Shown here one piece after another: positions 1 through 12,405 of a stretch of 64,000 nt of DNA. The notes beneath the pieces were generated by a model. It had not been told where the DNA came from. It saw only the letters and a list, made by a program, of their open reading frames with translations, and did not search any database. Source of the stretch: Comamonas odontotermitis (GTDB lineage: Bacteria > Pseudomonadota > Gammaproteobacteria > Burkholderiales > Burkholderiaceae_C); assembly GCF_020080045.1 (NCBI RefSeq), contig NZ_CP083451.1:3769001-3833000 (forward strand), in the 5' to 3' direction. Position 1 is the first letter of the stretch, and each line of letters opens with the position of its first letter. Position numbers and translations under genes: made by a program.

Positions 1-776
1 GTGAGCGGCTGGCCCGCCTTGGCGCAGGCAGCCTCGAAGGCTTCGGGCAGGAGCTGCTTTTCGAGCAGAAACTTGTCGGCCAGCCCCTGGTCGATCAGGA
101 TGCCTGCCGGGTATGGCGCCTGCAACTGCGCGGCCATCAGCTCGGTGGCGTCATGCTGCGCCCACACTGCCTTGTTGTCGCCCAGGTAGCCAGAAAAGGC
201 TTTCTGACCCCAAGGGCAGTGAATGGGGTTGGCAATGGGTGCAAAGGCCGATACCGATTTGAACACCCCGGGGTGGCGCAGCGCCAGAGTCAGCGCGCCA
301 TGGCCGCCCATGCTGTGACCAAAAATGCCCAGGCGCTGCAGATCGACGGGCAGCCTGGCGTCCACCAGCGGCAGCAGGTCATGGAGGATGTAGCTTTCCA
401 TGCGCCAGTGCAGCGCCCAGGGCTTGGCCGTGGCATCGAGGTAGAAACCGGCCCCCACGCCAAAATCCCAGCTCTCCGATTCGCCCTGCAGGCCCGCCCC
501 GCGTGGGCTGGTGTCACACGTCAGCAGAGCCACATTCAGCTCGGCCGCCAGGCGCTGCGCGGCAGCCTTGATCATGAAGGTCTCTTCGGTGCAGGTGAGC
601 CCTGCCAGGTACAGCAGCACAGGCACCTTTTCACCCTCGATTGCCTTGGGCGGCAGATAGACGGAGAACTTCATCGCCAAGCCCGTTTCGCTGGAGAAAT
701 GCTCGTAGAAGCGTTGCGCACCTCCAAAAGAGGCGTGGGCAGCAGTGAGCTTGAGGGTAGAGGCGGCGTCAACCAT
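1..776 (-). CDS. fghA: S-formylglutathione hydrolase (partial, 3' end outside window)
   Basis: Hydrolyses S-formylglutathione to formate and glutathione, the last step of glutathione-dependent formaldehyde oxidation in the cytoplasm. The 258 visible residues begin MVDAASTLKL and show the esterase-D alpha/beta hydrolase pattern: the family motif LAGLTCTEE near residues 57-65, PRGAG near 91-95, and the nucleophile elbow GHSMGG with Ser155. An Asp of the triad probably lies in the IDQGLADKF stretch. The triad His is expected beyond position 1, so the gene is truncated only by the window edge. It follows frmR, frmA and a DEAD-box helicase gene on the same strand, with a 16-bp gap after the helicase stop. 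The family is usually about 280 residues. Identification is firm; the alternative names are frmB and yeiG. Confidence 0.93.
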   Translation of the reverse strand, partial: MVDAASTLKLTAAHASFGGAQRFYEHFSSETGLAMKFSVYLPPKAIEGEKVPVLLYLAGLTCTEETFMIKAAAQRLAAELNVALLTCDTSPRGAGLQGESESWDFGVGAGFYLDATAKPWALHWRMESYILHDLLPLVDARLPVDLQRLGIFGHSMGGHGALTLALRHPGVFKSVSAFAPIANPIHCPWGQKAFSGYLGDNKAVWAQHDATELMAAQLQAPYPAGILIDQGLADKFLLEKQLLPEAFEAACAKAGQPL

Positions 777-792
777 GGAAATCCTTTTCAAT

Positions 793-2091
793 TCACTGCG
801 TCGTCTTGCCAGGGCGGGCCGCAGGCATGCCTGCCTGTTGTGCTGCCGCGCGCAGTTTGTCTTTCTTGCTCATGCGCTTGCCCTTGATGCCGCCGTTGTT
901 TCCGTCTTCCTGCGGCTGGGGCGTGGGCTCGGGCTCAGTCACCGGATAGGCGGGCAACTGCTCCAGCTCCACAGCAAGCGCATTGCGTTTGGCAATCAGC
1001 TTCCAGTGCGCCAGGCTTGCGGGCGTGACCAGGCTGATGGCCAGGCCGCTCAGCCCTGCACGGCCAGTACGGCCGATGCGGTGTGTGTAATCGGTCGGCG
1101 AGCGCGGCAGGTCGTAGTTGACGACCAGCGGCAGCGCATTGACATGGATGCCGCGCGCCGCCAGATCGGTGGTGATCAGCACCTGCCACTGGCTGCTGCG
1201 AAACTCCTGCAGCACCTGCTGGCGTGCCCCCTGGCTCAGCTCGCCATGGAAGGCCGTGGCGTTGATGCCCCGGTCGTACAGTTTGTTGGCCACGTGCTCC
1301 GCGCTGTAGCGGCTGGCCACGAACACCAGCATGCGCTGGCCCTTGTACTGCTCGATCAGATCGCGCAGCACCGGCGTGCGCTTGGCGGCATCCACGTACA
1401 GCGCGCGCTGCTCAATGGTGGCGTCTTCCAGGTGGGTGGATGCGATCTCGACACGCGCATGGCCGTCGCGCAGCAGCTGGGGCACCAGGGCCTGTACGGC
1501 TGGGGCAAACGTGGCCGACAGCAGCAGGGTCTGGCGCTGCGCCTTGGCAGGCACCAGGGCCAGCACACGGTTCAACTCGTCAGCAAAGCCCAGGTCCATC
1601 AGGCGATCGGCCTCGTCCAGCACCAGGGTGCGAATGGTGTCCAGCCGCAGTTTGCTGTGATCCACCACATCCAGCAGACGCCCGGGGGTGGCAATCACCA
1701 TGTCCACGCCCCCGCGCAGGGCCAGCAGTTGCGGATTGATGGATACACCGCCCGTGAGTACTGCCACCTTGGGGCGGCGGCCCAGTGCCTCGCCCACAAA
1801 ATAGACCAGTTCGGCCACCTGCGTGGCCAGCTCGCGCGTGGGCACCAGAACCAGTGCCTGGGTTTCGCGCGCCCCGGGCCTGTCGCACGCGTCGCTCAGC
1901 ATCCAGGCCTGCAACAGCGGCAGCACATAGGCGGCGGTCTTGCCCGAGCCTGTGGGCGCGCAGGCCAGCAGGTCACCCCCGTCCAGAATGGCGGGGATGG
2001 CTTGCTGCTGGATGGCCGTGGGCGCAATCAGCCCCTGCGATTGGGCGGCATGGGCGAGCGATGGCGCAAGGCCAAGTGTGGAGAAGGACAT
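793..2091 (-). CDS. DEAD-box ATP-dependent RNA helicase, RhlE-like
   Basis: ATP-dependent RNA remodelling enzyme of the cytoplasm. All core motifs are visible in order: Q motif (PTAIQQQAIP), motif I APTGSGKT, Ia PTRELATQ, II DEAD followed by RLMDLGF, III SAT, then the C-terminal RecA lobe ending in VI HRIGRTGRAG. A short lysine-rich tail (GIKGKRMSKKDK) follows, as in RhlE/DbpA-type proteins. The start chosen is the ATG giving MSFSTLGLAPSL, the usual family N-terminus; an in-frame ATG 12 codons upstream (2127) lies in poorly conserved sequence. Length is 432 residues. It sits between frmA and fghA, which are normally adjacent, so it may be co-transcribed with formaldehyde detoxification. A link to that pathway is inference only. 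The exact subfamily (RhlE versus other DEAD-box groups) cannot be settled by eye. Confidence 0.9.
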   Translation of the reverse strand: MSFSTLGLAPSLAHAAQSQGLIAPTAIQQQAIPAILDGGDLLACAPTGSGKTAAYVLPLLQAWMLSDACDRPGARETQALVLVPTRELATQVAELVYFVGEALGRRPKVAVLTGGVSINPQLLALRGGVDMVIATPGRLLDVVDHSKLRLDTIRTLVLDEADRLMDLGFADELNRVLALVPAKAQRQTLLLSATFAPAVQALVPQLLRDGHARVEIASTHLEDATIEQRALYVDAAKRTPVLRDLIEQYKGQRMLVFVASRYSAEHVANKLYDRGINATAFHGELSQGARQQVLQEFRSSQWQVLITTDLAARGIHVNALPLVVNYDLPRSPTDYTHRIGRTGRAGLSGLAISLVTPASLAHWKLIAKRNALAVELEQLPAYPVTEPEPTPQPQEDGNNGGIKGKRMSKKDKLRAAAQQAGMPAARPGKTTQ

Positions 2092-2175
2092 GGAGACAAG
2101 GGCGCGGCGGCTGCCGCAATAAAGCATTCAGCCCGCCATTGTCGGGCCTGCGGGCCGATTGCGTGCGGCGAGGTT

Positions 2176-3309
<1,134 letters not shown>

Positions 3310-3354
3310 TCAAACGATTTATGACAGATATTCATGACACGGACGATGCCCAAG

Positions 3355-3480
3355 TTGCGAGACAGCGAGGAAGGGCCTACGCCGGCCGCGCCGCCCCACA
3401 CCGAGGCTGTCGTTCCCCTGCCTGCATGGCATCGCCACGCAAGGGTAGCGGGAAGGCGCACAGCGCCACAGGGGGGATAT
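3355..3480. repeat. Candidate dispersed intergenic repeat between frmR and frmA
   Basis: Read on the minus strand this stretch begins with a CCCCCTG block, contains the short palindromic GGCGCTGTGCGCC, then an AGGGGAACGACAGCCTCGG block and a GGGGCGGC...GGCCC segment. I associate this layout with a dispersed repeat common in Comamonadaceae intergenic regions. That association is from memory, not from a search, and no second copy was found in the window. It separates frmR from frmA. No coding potential was recognised. Confidence 0.35.
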
Positions 3481-3747
3481 TCATTTCAGGTACGAGCGCA
3501 GCAGCGCCAGCATCTCCTCGATATCGGCCTGCGACGGCGCCGGTTGCCTGGCCATGGTCTCGCGCAGATGGCTATCGAGCAGATCGGCCATCAGCCCGTG
3601 CACGGCTCCGCGCATCGCAGCCAGCTGCTGCAGGATGGGCGCGCAGTCGGTGCCTGCCTCCACCGCGCGCGCCAGCGCATCGGCCTGTCCACGAATGCGG
3701 TTCAGGCGCGTGATGGCACGGCGTTTGTCTTCGGCAGAATGAGGCAT
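3481..3747 (-). CDS. frmR: FrmR-family (CsoR/RcnR fold) formaldehyde-responsive repressor
   Basis: An 88-residue all-helical repressor that in the known family binds the frm promoter and is released when formaldehyde crosslinks Pro2 to Cys35. Both residues are present here (MPHS..., TDC at 33-35), as is His60 (SHLRE), the other signature position of the CsoR/RcnR/FrmR fold. His3 is also present, a residue used for metal binding in RcnR, so a residual metal response cannot be excluded. It is the first gene of the frm cluster and is followed by frmA. A palindrome 16-34 bp upstream of the start codon (3763-3781) overlaps the expected promoter and suggests autoregulation. Neighbouring formaldehyde genes make FrmR far more likely than a copper or nickel regulator. 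Confidence 0.9.
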   Translation of the reverse strand: MPHSAEDKRRAITRLNRIRGQADALARAVEAGTDCAPILQQLAAMRGAVHGLMADLLDSHLRETMARQPAPSQADIEEMLALLRSYLK

Positions 3748-3762
3748 GGTGCAGATTTTACA

Positions 3763-3781
3763 TATACTGGTAGATAGTATA
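3763..3781 (-). promoter_or_regulatory. Probable FrmR operator
   Basis: Perfect 6-bp inverted repeat TATACT-N7-AGTATA, immediately upstream of frmR. AT-rich, ATAGTAT-like palindromes are the type of site reported for FrmR proteins. Position over the promoter supports repression of the frm cluster. The site was found by eye. Confidence 0.55.
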
Positions 3782-3881
3782 AAAGATCAGCGCACAGCCA
3801 GTAAACGCAAAACGCACAAAATTCACCGTTACTCAGGGGGAGTACACTACCAACCAGTCTCACCGCTTACCAGTTGCCAAC

Positions 3882-3913
3882 AAAAAAGCCGCACACCTTC
3901 CGGTATGCGGCTT
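3882..3913 (-). terminator. Rho-independent terminator of the gltBD transcript
   Basis: Stem AAGCCGCA (3886-3893) pairs with TGCGGCTT (3906-3913). Inner pairs ACC/GGT close a TTCC loop. On the minus strand the stem is followed by six T residues (complement of 3882-3887). It lies beyond the tandem repeats that follow gltD, so the extra repeat copies are expected to be transcribed as part of the gltBD 3' UTR. Confidence 0.7.
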
Positions 3914-3934
3914 GGTTTTACAGCTGTGGATCAA

Positions 3935-4346
3935 CAAGGCAAACGGTCAGGTTGCCTTTTCACGAGACCCCAAAGGGCGACCGGGAAGGCCACCCCACCC
4001 TATCAACGTGGCAGGTCGCTTTCTCCCATCAGGAACTCATCCACCGCGCGCGCTGCCTGGCGGCCTTCGCGCAAGGCAACCGGTCAGGTTGCCTTTTCAC
4101 GAAACCCCAAAGGGCGACCGGGAAGGCCTCCCCGCCCTGTCAACGTGGCAGGTCGCTTTCTCCCATCAAGAACTCATCCACCGCGCGCGCTGCCTGGCGG
4201 CCTTCGCGCAAGGCAACCGGTCAGGTTGCCTTTTCACGAAACCCCAAAAGGGCGACCGGGAAGGCCTCCCCGCCCTGTCAACGTGGCAGGTCGCTTTCTC
4301 CCATCAGGAACTCATCCACCGCGCGCGCTGCCTGGCGGCCTTCGCG
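3935..4346. repeat. Three tandem copies of a 137-bp unit made from the 3' end of gltD
   Basis: Copies start with CAAGGCAA at 3935, 4072 and 4209 and end with CCTTCGCG; the last copy is 138 bp because of one extra A. On the minus strand each unit contains the last 22 codons of gltD ([20 protein letters not shown] plus two residues) and its TGA stop, then about 68 bp of 3' flank that includes an AAGGCAAC...GTTGCCTT hairpin. Only the copy at 4209-4346 is continuous with gltD. The two distal copies are orphan tails. Copies 2 and 3 differ at only about two positions. Copy 1 differs at roughly seven, which suggests two successive duplications or partial homogenisation. Confidence 0.93.
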
Positions 4347-5753
4347 GATCGCCCAGACCACCAGCGACTGTCCCCGGCGCATGTCGCCAGCGGCAAACAC
4401 CTTGCTCACATTGGTGGCGTAGCCTCCGGTGAAATCGGTCGTTGCCTTGGCGTTGCCGCGTGCGTCCTTGTCCACACCAAAGGCGTCGAGCACGCTGGCG
4501 ACCGGATTCACAAAGCCCATGGCCAGCAGCACCAGGTCAGCAGGCCATTCTTTTTCAGTACCCTTGACTTCAGTCAACTTGCCGTCCTTGAACTCGACCT
4601 GCACGGTGGTCAGGCTCTTGACCTTGCCCTTGTCGCCGTTGAACGACTTGGTGGAGATGGCGAACTCGCGCACCGCCCCTTCTTCGTGGCTGGAGCTGGT
4701 GCGCAGCTTGATCGGCCAGTAGGGCCAGACCAGCGGCTTGTTTTCCTCTTCGGGCGGCATGGGCATCACCTCGAACTGGGTGACGCTCTTGGCGCCGTGG
4801 CGGTTGCTGGTGCCCACGCAGTCGCTGCCGGTGTCGCCGCCACCGATCACGATAACGTGCTTGCCATCGGCTCGCAGCTGGCCCTTGAGCTTGTCGCCCG
4901 CATTGATCTTGTTCTGCTGGGGCAAAAACTCCATCGCAAAGTGGATGCCGTCCAGATCGCGGCCCGTCACGGGCAGATCGCGCGACTGCTCGGAGCCGCC
5001 GGTCAGCAGCACGGCGTCGAACTCGGCCTTGAGCTGCTCGGGCGAGACGGTTTCCTTGGCCCAGTTGGTGACCTTGCTGTCCTTGCCCAGGCCGTCCTTG
5101 CCCGCCACCAGCACACCGGTGCGGATGGTGACGCCTTCGGCCTCCAGCTGCTTGGCGCGGCGGTCGATATGGCTCTTGTCGAGCTTGAAGTCAGGAATGC
5201 CGTAACGCAGCAGGCCGCCGATGCGGTCGTTCTTTTCGAACAGGGTCACATCGTGGCCCACGCGAGCCAGCTGTTGCGCCGCCGCCATGCCGGCCGGGCC
5301 GGAGCCAATCACGGCCACCTTCTTGCCGGTCTTGGCGCTGGCCGGGCGGGGCAGCACCCAGCCTTCTTCCCAGGCACGGTCGATGATGGCGTGCTCGATG
5401 GACTTGATGCCCACCGGGTCGTTGTTGATGTTGAGCACGCAGGCGGCTTCGCACGGCGCAGGGCAGATGCGGCCCGTGAACTCGGGGAAGTTGTTGGTCG
5501 AGTCGAGCACGTGGAAGGCTGCTGCCCAATCCGCGCGGTACACCAGATCGTTGAAATCCGGAATGATGTTGTTGACCGGGCAGCCGTTGTTGCAGAACGG
5601 GGTGCCGCAGTCCATGCAACGGGCGCCTTGCTGCTTGGCCTGCTGCGAGTTCAGGCCGACAACGAATTCCTTGTAATGCTTGACGCGCTCTTCAACGGGC
5701 GCATAGCCCTCGTCGATGCGCACAAATTCCATAAAGCCAGTGACTTTTCCCAT
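4278..5753 (-). CDS. gltD: Glutamate synthase (NADPH) small subunit
   Basis: FAD/NADPH-binding beta subunit of GOGAT. It takes electrons from NADPH and passes them through Fe-S clusters to the large subunit. The 491 residues are the normal length. N-terminal cysteines for two 4Fe-4S clusters are visible: C46, C49, C54, C58 ([14 protein letters not shown]) and C97, C101, C105 (CPAPCEAAC). The FAD loop GSGPAG is at 150-155, and the NADPH-binding [11 protein letters not shown] lies in the second half. The start [10 protein letters not shown] is canonical. It lies downstream of gltB on the same strand with a 127-bp gap that contains a hairpin. The reading frame is intact; the repeat copies downstream duplicate only its last 22 codons. 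Confidence 0.97.
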   Translation of the reverse strand: MGKVTGFMEFVRIDEGYAPVEERVKHYKEFVVGLNSQQAKQQGARCMDCGTPFCNNGCPVNNIIPDFNDLVYRADWAAAFHVLDSTNNFPEFTGRICPAPCEAACVLNINNDPVGIKSIEHAIIDRAWEEGWVLPRPASAKTGKKVAVIGSGPAGMAAAQQLARVGHDVTLFEKNDRIGGLLRYGIPDFKLDKSHIDRRAKQLEAEGVTIRTGVLVAGKDGLGKDSKVTNWAKETVSPEQLKAEFDAVLLTGGSEQSRDLPVTGRDLDGIHFAMEFLPQQNKINAGDKLKGQLRADGKHVIVIGGGDTGSDCVGTSNRHGAKSVTQFEVMPMPPEEENKPLVWPYWPIKLRTSSSHEEGAVREFAISTKSFNGDKGKVKSLTTVQVEFKDGKLTEVKGTEKEWPADLVLLAMGFVNPVASVLDAFGVDKDARGNAKATTDFTGGYATNVSKVFAAGDMRRGQSLVVWAIREGRQAARAVDEFLMGESDLPR

Positions 5754-5775
5754 GATCGGATCTCTTGCTTGGCTA

Positions 5776-5800
5776 CCGCCTGCGCCATGTGGGCAGGCGG
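5776..5800 (-). other. Hairpin in the gltB-gltD intergenic spacer
   Basis: Perfect 8-bp inverted repeat CCGCCTGC/GCAGGCGG with a 9-nt loop. No T-run follows on the minus strand, so it does not look like a terminator. It may set relative gltB/gltD mRNA levels by blocking 3' decay, which is inference. Confidence 0.4.
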
Positions 5801-5880
5801 CAATCGTGGTCTATTAGGTCTTTTGAAAAGGGTGGTGGACGTCAGCGGCCGCGCCATTGGTACAGCGCAGCCGTTATGCA

Positions 5881-10662
<4,782 letters not shown>

Positions 10663-10841
10663 GGCGCAATCCTTCAAATAATCTATCGCGGGAAGGCCAA
10701 TGTAGAGCAGCAGCTAATACCCGAGCAAGAACTTTATTCAGGGTCAGATACCTATTTATTTGACATTGAATTTTCAATAATTAAATTAGGGTCATATTAA
10801 ATTCAATAAAAAAGATGTTGATTTATATGGATTTCATGAAT
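10663..10841. other. AT-rich spacer between gltB and the RAYT gene with two AGGGTCA direct repeats
   Basis: Strongly AT-rich compared with the rest of the window. AGGGTCA occurs at 10740-10746 and 10788-10794, 48 bp apart, and TTCAATAA occurs twice nearby. The gltB ribosome binding site lies at its left edge. The sequence may be 3' flank of the RAYT gene's original source. No gene was recognised. Confidence 0.4.
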
Positions 10842-11543
10842 TTATTCGGCCTTGACCGGCTGCAGGCGTGGTCGCCCCGCACTCTTTTTGTGCAAACGCC
10901 GCTCGGTCGTGGACTGGAGCTGCTGCACAAAAGCGTCGCCCCCCAGTGCCCAGCCGCCATTGACGGCCGCCTCCAGAGCCTTGGATTCCCGTTGCGACAA
11001 GCCTTGCGCCAGCAAGCGCGCGTATTCCGCCTCGCGCGCAAACGGGGTATTGCCCAAGGCCCAGAAGGCAGCGGGGTCGCGCAACCACGGGATGTTTTTT
11101 GCACCTAAATGGTGCGCGCAGCTGGACCAAGGGTAATCTGCAGCCTGCACCGCCTGCCCTGCCCGCTGGGCACAGGCGTCAATGTAGATGATGCATTGCA
11201 GCAACGGTGCCGCTGGCTCCACCACGGTGGAGCGATAGCGCCCTTCCCACAAAGTGCCGGTGCGCACATGCCGTGCGTTGAAGTAGCGCACATAGGCCCG
11301 GCCCAGCGCCTGCATCAACTGCGGCAGGCCTTGCTCGGTCTGCGGAGTAACCAGCAGTTGGAAATGATCGGGCATCAGCACAAAGGCATGCACCGCGACC
11401 AGATGCGTCTGCGCCAGTTGCTGCAGCAGCTCGACAAAAGTCTGGTAATCGTCCGCGTCCACAAACACCGTTTGCCGGTTGTTGCCCCGGTGCAGCACAT
11501 GATGTGGCAGGTTGGGAATGGTGAGACGGGGAAGGCGGGCCAT
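10842..11543 (-). CDS. REP-associated tyrosine transposase (RAYT, Y1 HUH superfamily) with HUQ motif
   Basis: Single-strand DNA endonuclease of the IS200-like Y1 superfamily, usually chromosomal and associated with REP palindromes. The start ATG at 11543 gives MARLPRLTIPNLPHHVLHRGNNRQ, the standard RAYT N-terminus; the codon at 11552 is a TTG. The conserved core GRAYVRYFN (probable nucleophile Tyr) and GTLWEGRYRS are present, and the length of 233 residues is normal. The metal-binding motif, usually HxH in MPNHxHLL, reads MPDHFQLL here, so the second His is Gln. HUQ variants exist in circovirus Rep proteins, so activity is not excluded. The gene is intact. It lies at the gltB border of the accessory stretch and is flanked by AT-rich sequence. 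No clear inverted-repeat ends were found. Confidence 0.85.
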   Translation of the reverse strand: MARLPRLTIPNLPHHVLHRGNNRQTVFVDADDYQTFVELLQQLAQTHLVAVHAFVLMPDHFQLLVTPQTEQGLPQLMQALGRAYVRYFNARHVRTGTLWEGRYRSTVVEPAAPLLQCIIYIDACAQRAGQAVQAADYPWSSCAHHLGAKNIPWLRDPAAFWALGNTPFAREAEYARLLAQGLSQRESKALEAAVNGGWALGGDAFVQQLQSTTERRLHKKSAGRPRLQPVKAE

Positions 11544-11659
11544 GGGGGTCAATCAATGCGTGGTCGATGCGGGATCTGGCATGGAGATTATCCGTGCCTG
11601 CGCCCAGCGGATGCAAAAACAACCCGCCGCGCCGCTTCGCGCCTCCAACCAGCCAGCAG

Positions 11660-12391
11660 CTACCAGCTGGTGATGCCCAGCACCAGCAGCAGTGCAAGGC
11701 AGGTGCCCGCCAGCCCCAGTGCCAGCAGACGCGGGCCGTGCAGCTTGGTCCACAGCAGAAAGCCAGTGAGCGACAAGGCGATCAGCGCGCCCGCCAGGGT
11801 GTCGGTGAGCAAAATCCAGGCCACGCTGGCGCCCGCGCCGGTGTGCAACCGAACCAGCTTGCCCAGAAAATTCGGATCGGTGCGCTCCACGCTGACGGAG
11901 CGGTTGCCCACCCAGTACTCTGCATTGACCACGGCGCGCGGCGTGTTGAACGCGATTTGCCAATGCTCTGGCTGCGTAGCCCCGGGCCAGGGCGCGGGAC
12001 CTGCGGGCTCCACCTTCTTGCGGTGCGGCTCGCGGTTGAGGGCCATCGATTGCTTCAGGTACGCCGCCAGTTCATCGACCGTGGCGGGCGGTGGAGACGG
12101 CAGCTCCAGCTGCCATTGGGTTTTGGCGTAGCTGGTTCCCGGCACCTTCATGGTGGCGCGGTGGTTCAGGAAAAAGCCGGTCAGTCCAAACAGCAGGCCC
12201 ATCACTGCGCCCCACACCCCCAGCCATGCGTGGGTGCGCCGCAACCATTTCAGTACCGCTGGGCGGTGCCAGCGCCGCGGCACAAAGAGATGGCCGCCCG
12301 CTGGCTGCGGGCGCTTGCCAGATGGCGCTGGAGCTTGCTGAAAACCAAGTCGCGCGCTGTGCTGCGGTTGGCCGCTTGCGGGGGGAGTCAT
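11660..12391 (-). CDS. PepSY-associated membrane protein (iron-uptake companion)
   Basis: A 243-residue inner-membrane protein. After a proline-rich cytoplasmic N-terminus, the segment LRRTHAWLGVWGAVMGLLFGLTGFFLNH forms the first helix with the conserved H-x-W-x-G pattern of PepSY-TM proteins. A periplasmic region follows (about residues 80-180), then two C-terminal helices (WILLTDTLAGALIALSLTGF and LLALGLAGTCLALLLVLG). Family members often sit beside TonB-dependent siderophore receptors and are proposed to act in ferric-siderophore reduction or handling. Here the start lies 14 bp after the stop of such a receptor, so the two probably form a Fur-controlled operon. No ribosome binding site is obvious, so translation may be coupled. 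The precise function is not known. Confidence 0.8.
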   Translation of the reverse strand: MTPPASGQPQHSARLGFQQAPAPSGKRPQPAGGHLFVPRRWHRPAVLKWLRRTHAWLGVWGAVMGLLFGLTGFFLNHRATMKVPGTSYAKTQWQLELPSPPPATVDELAAYLKQSMALNREPHRKKVEPAGPAPWPGATQPEHWQIAFNTPRAVVNAEYWVGNRSVSVERTDPNFLGKLVRLHTGAGASVAWILLTDTLAGALIALSLTGFLLWTKLHGPRLLALGLAGTCLALLLVLGITSW

Positions 12392-12405
12392 GGAGCGCAG
12401 ATGGT

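Noticed and set aside
3935..4346. Possible CRISPR array
   Set aside because: There are only three copies of a 137-bp unit directly abutting each other, without spacers, and the unit is derived from gltD.
5776..5800. Terminator between gltB and gltD
   Set aside because: The hairpin lacks a following T-run on the transcribed strand, and the two genes need to be co-expressed.
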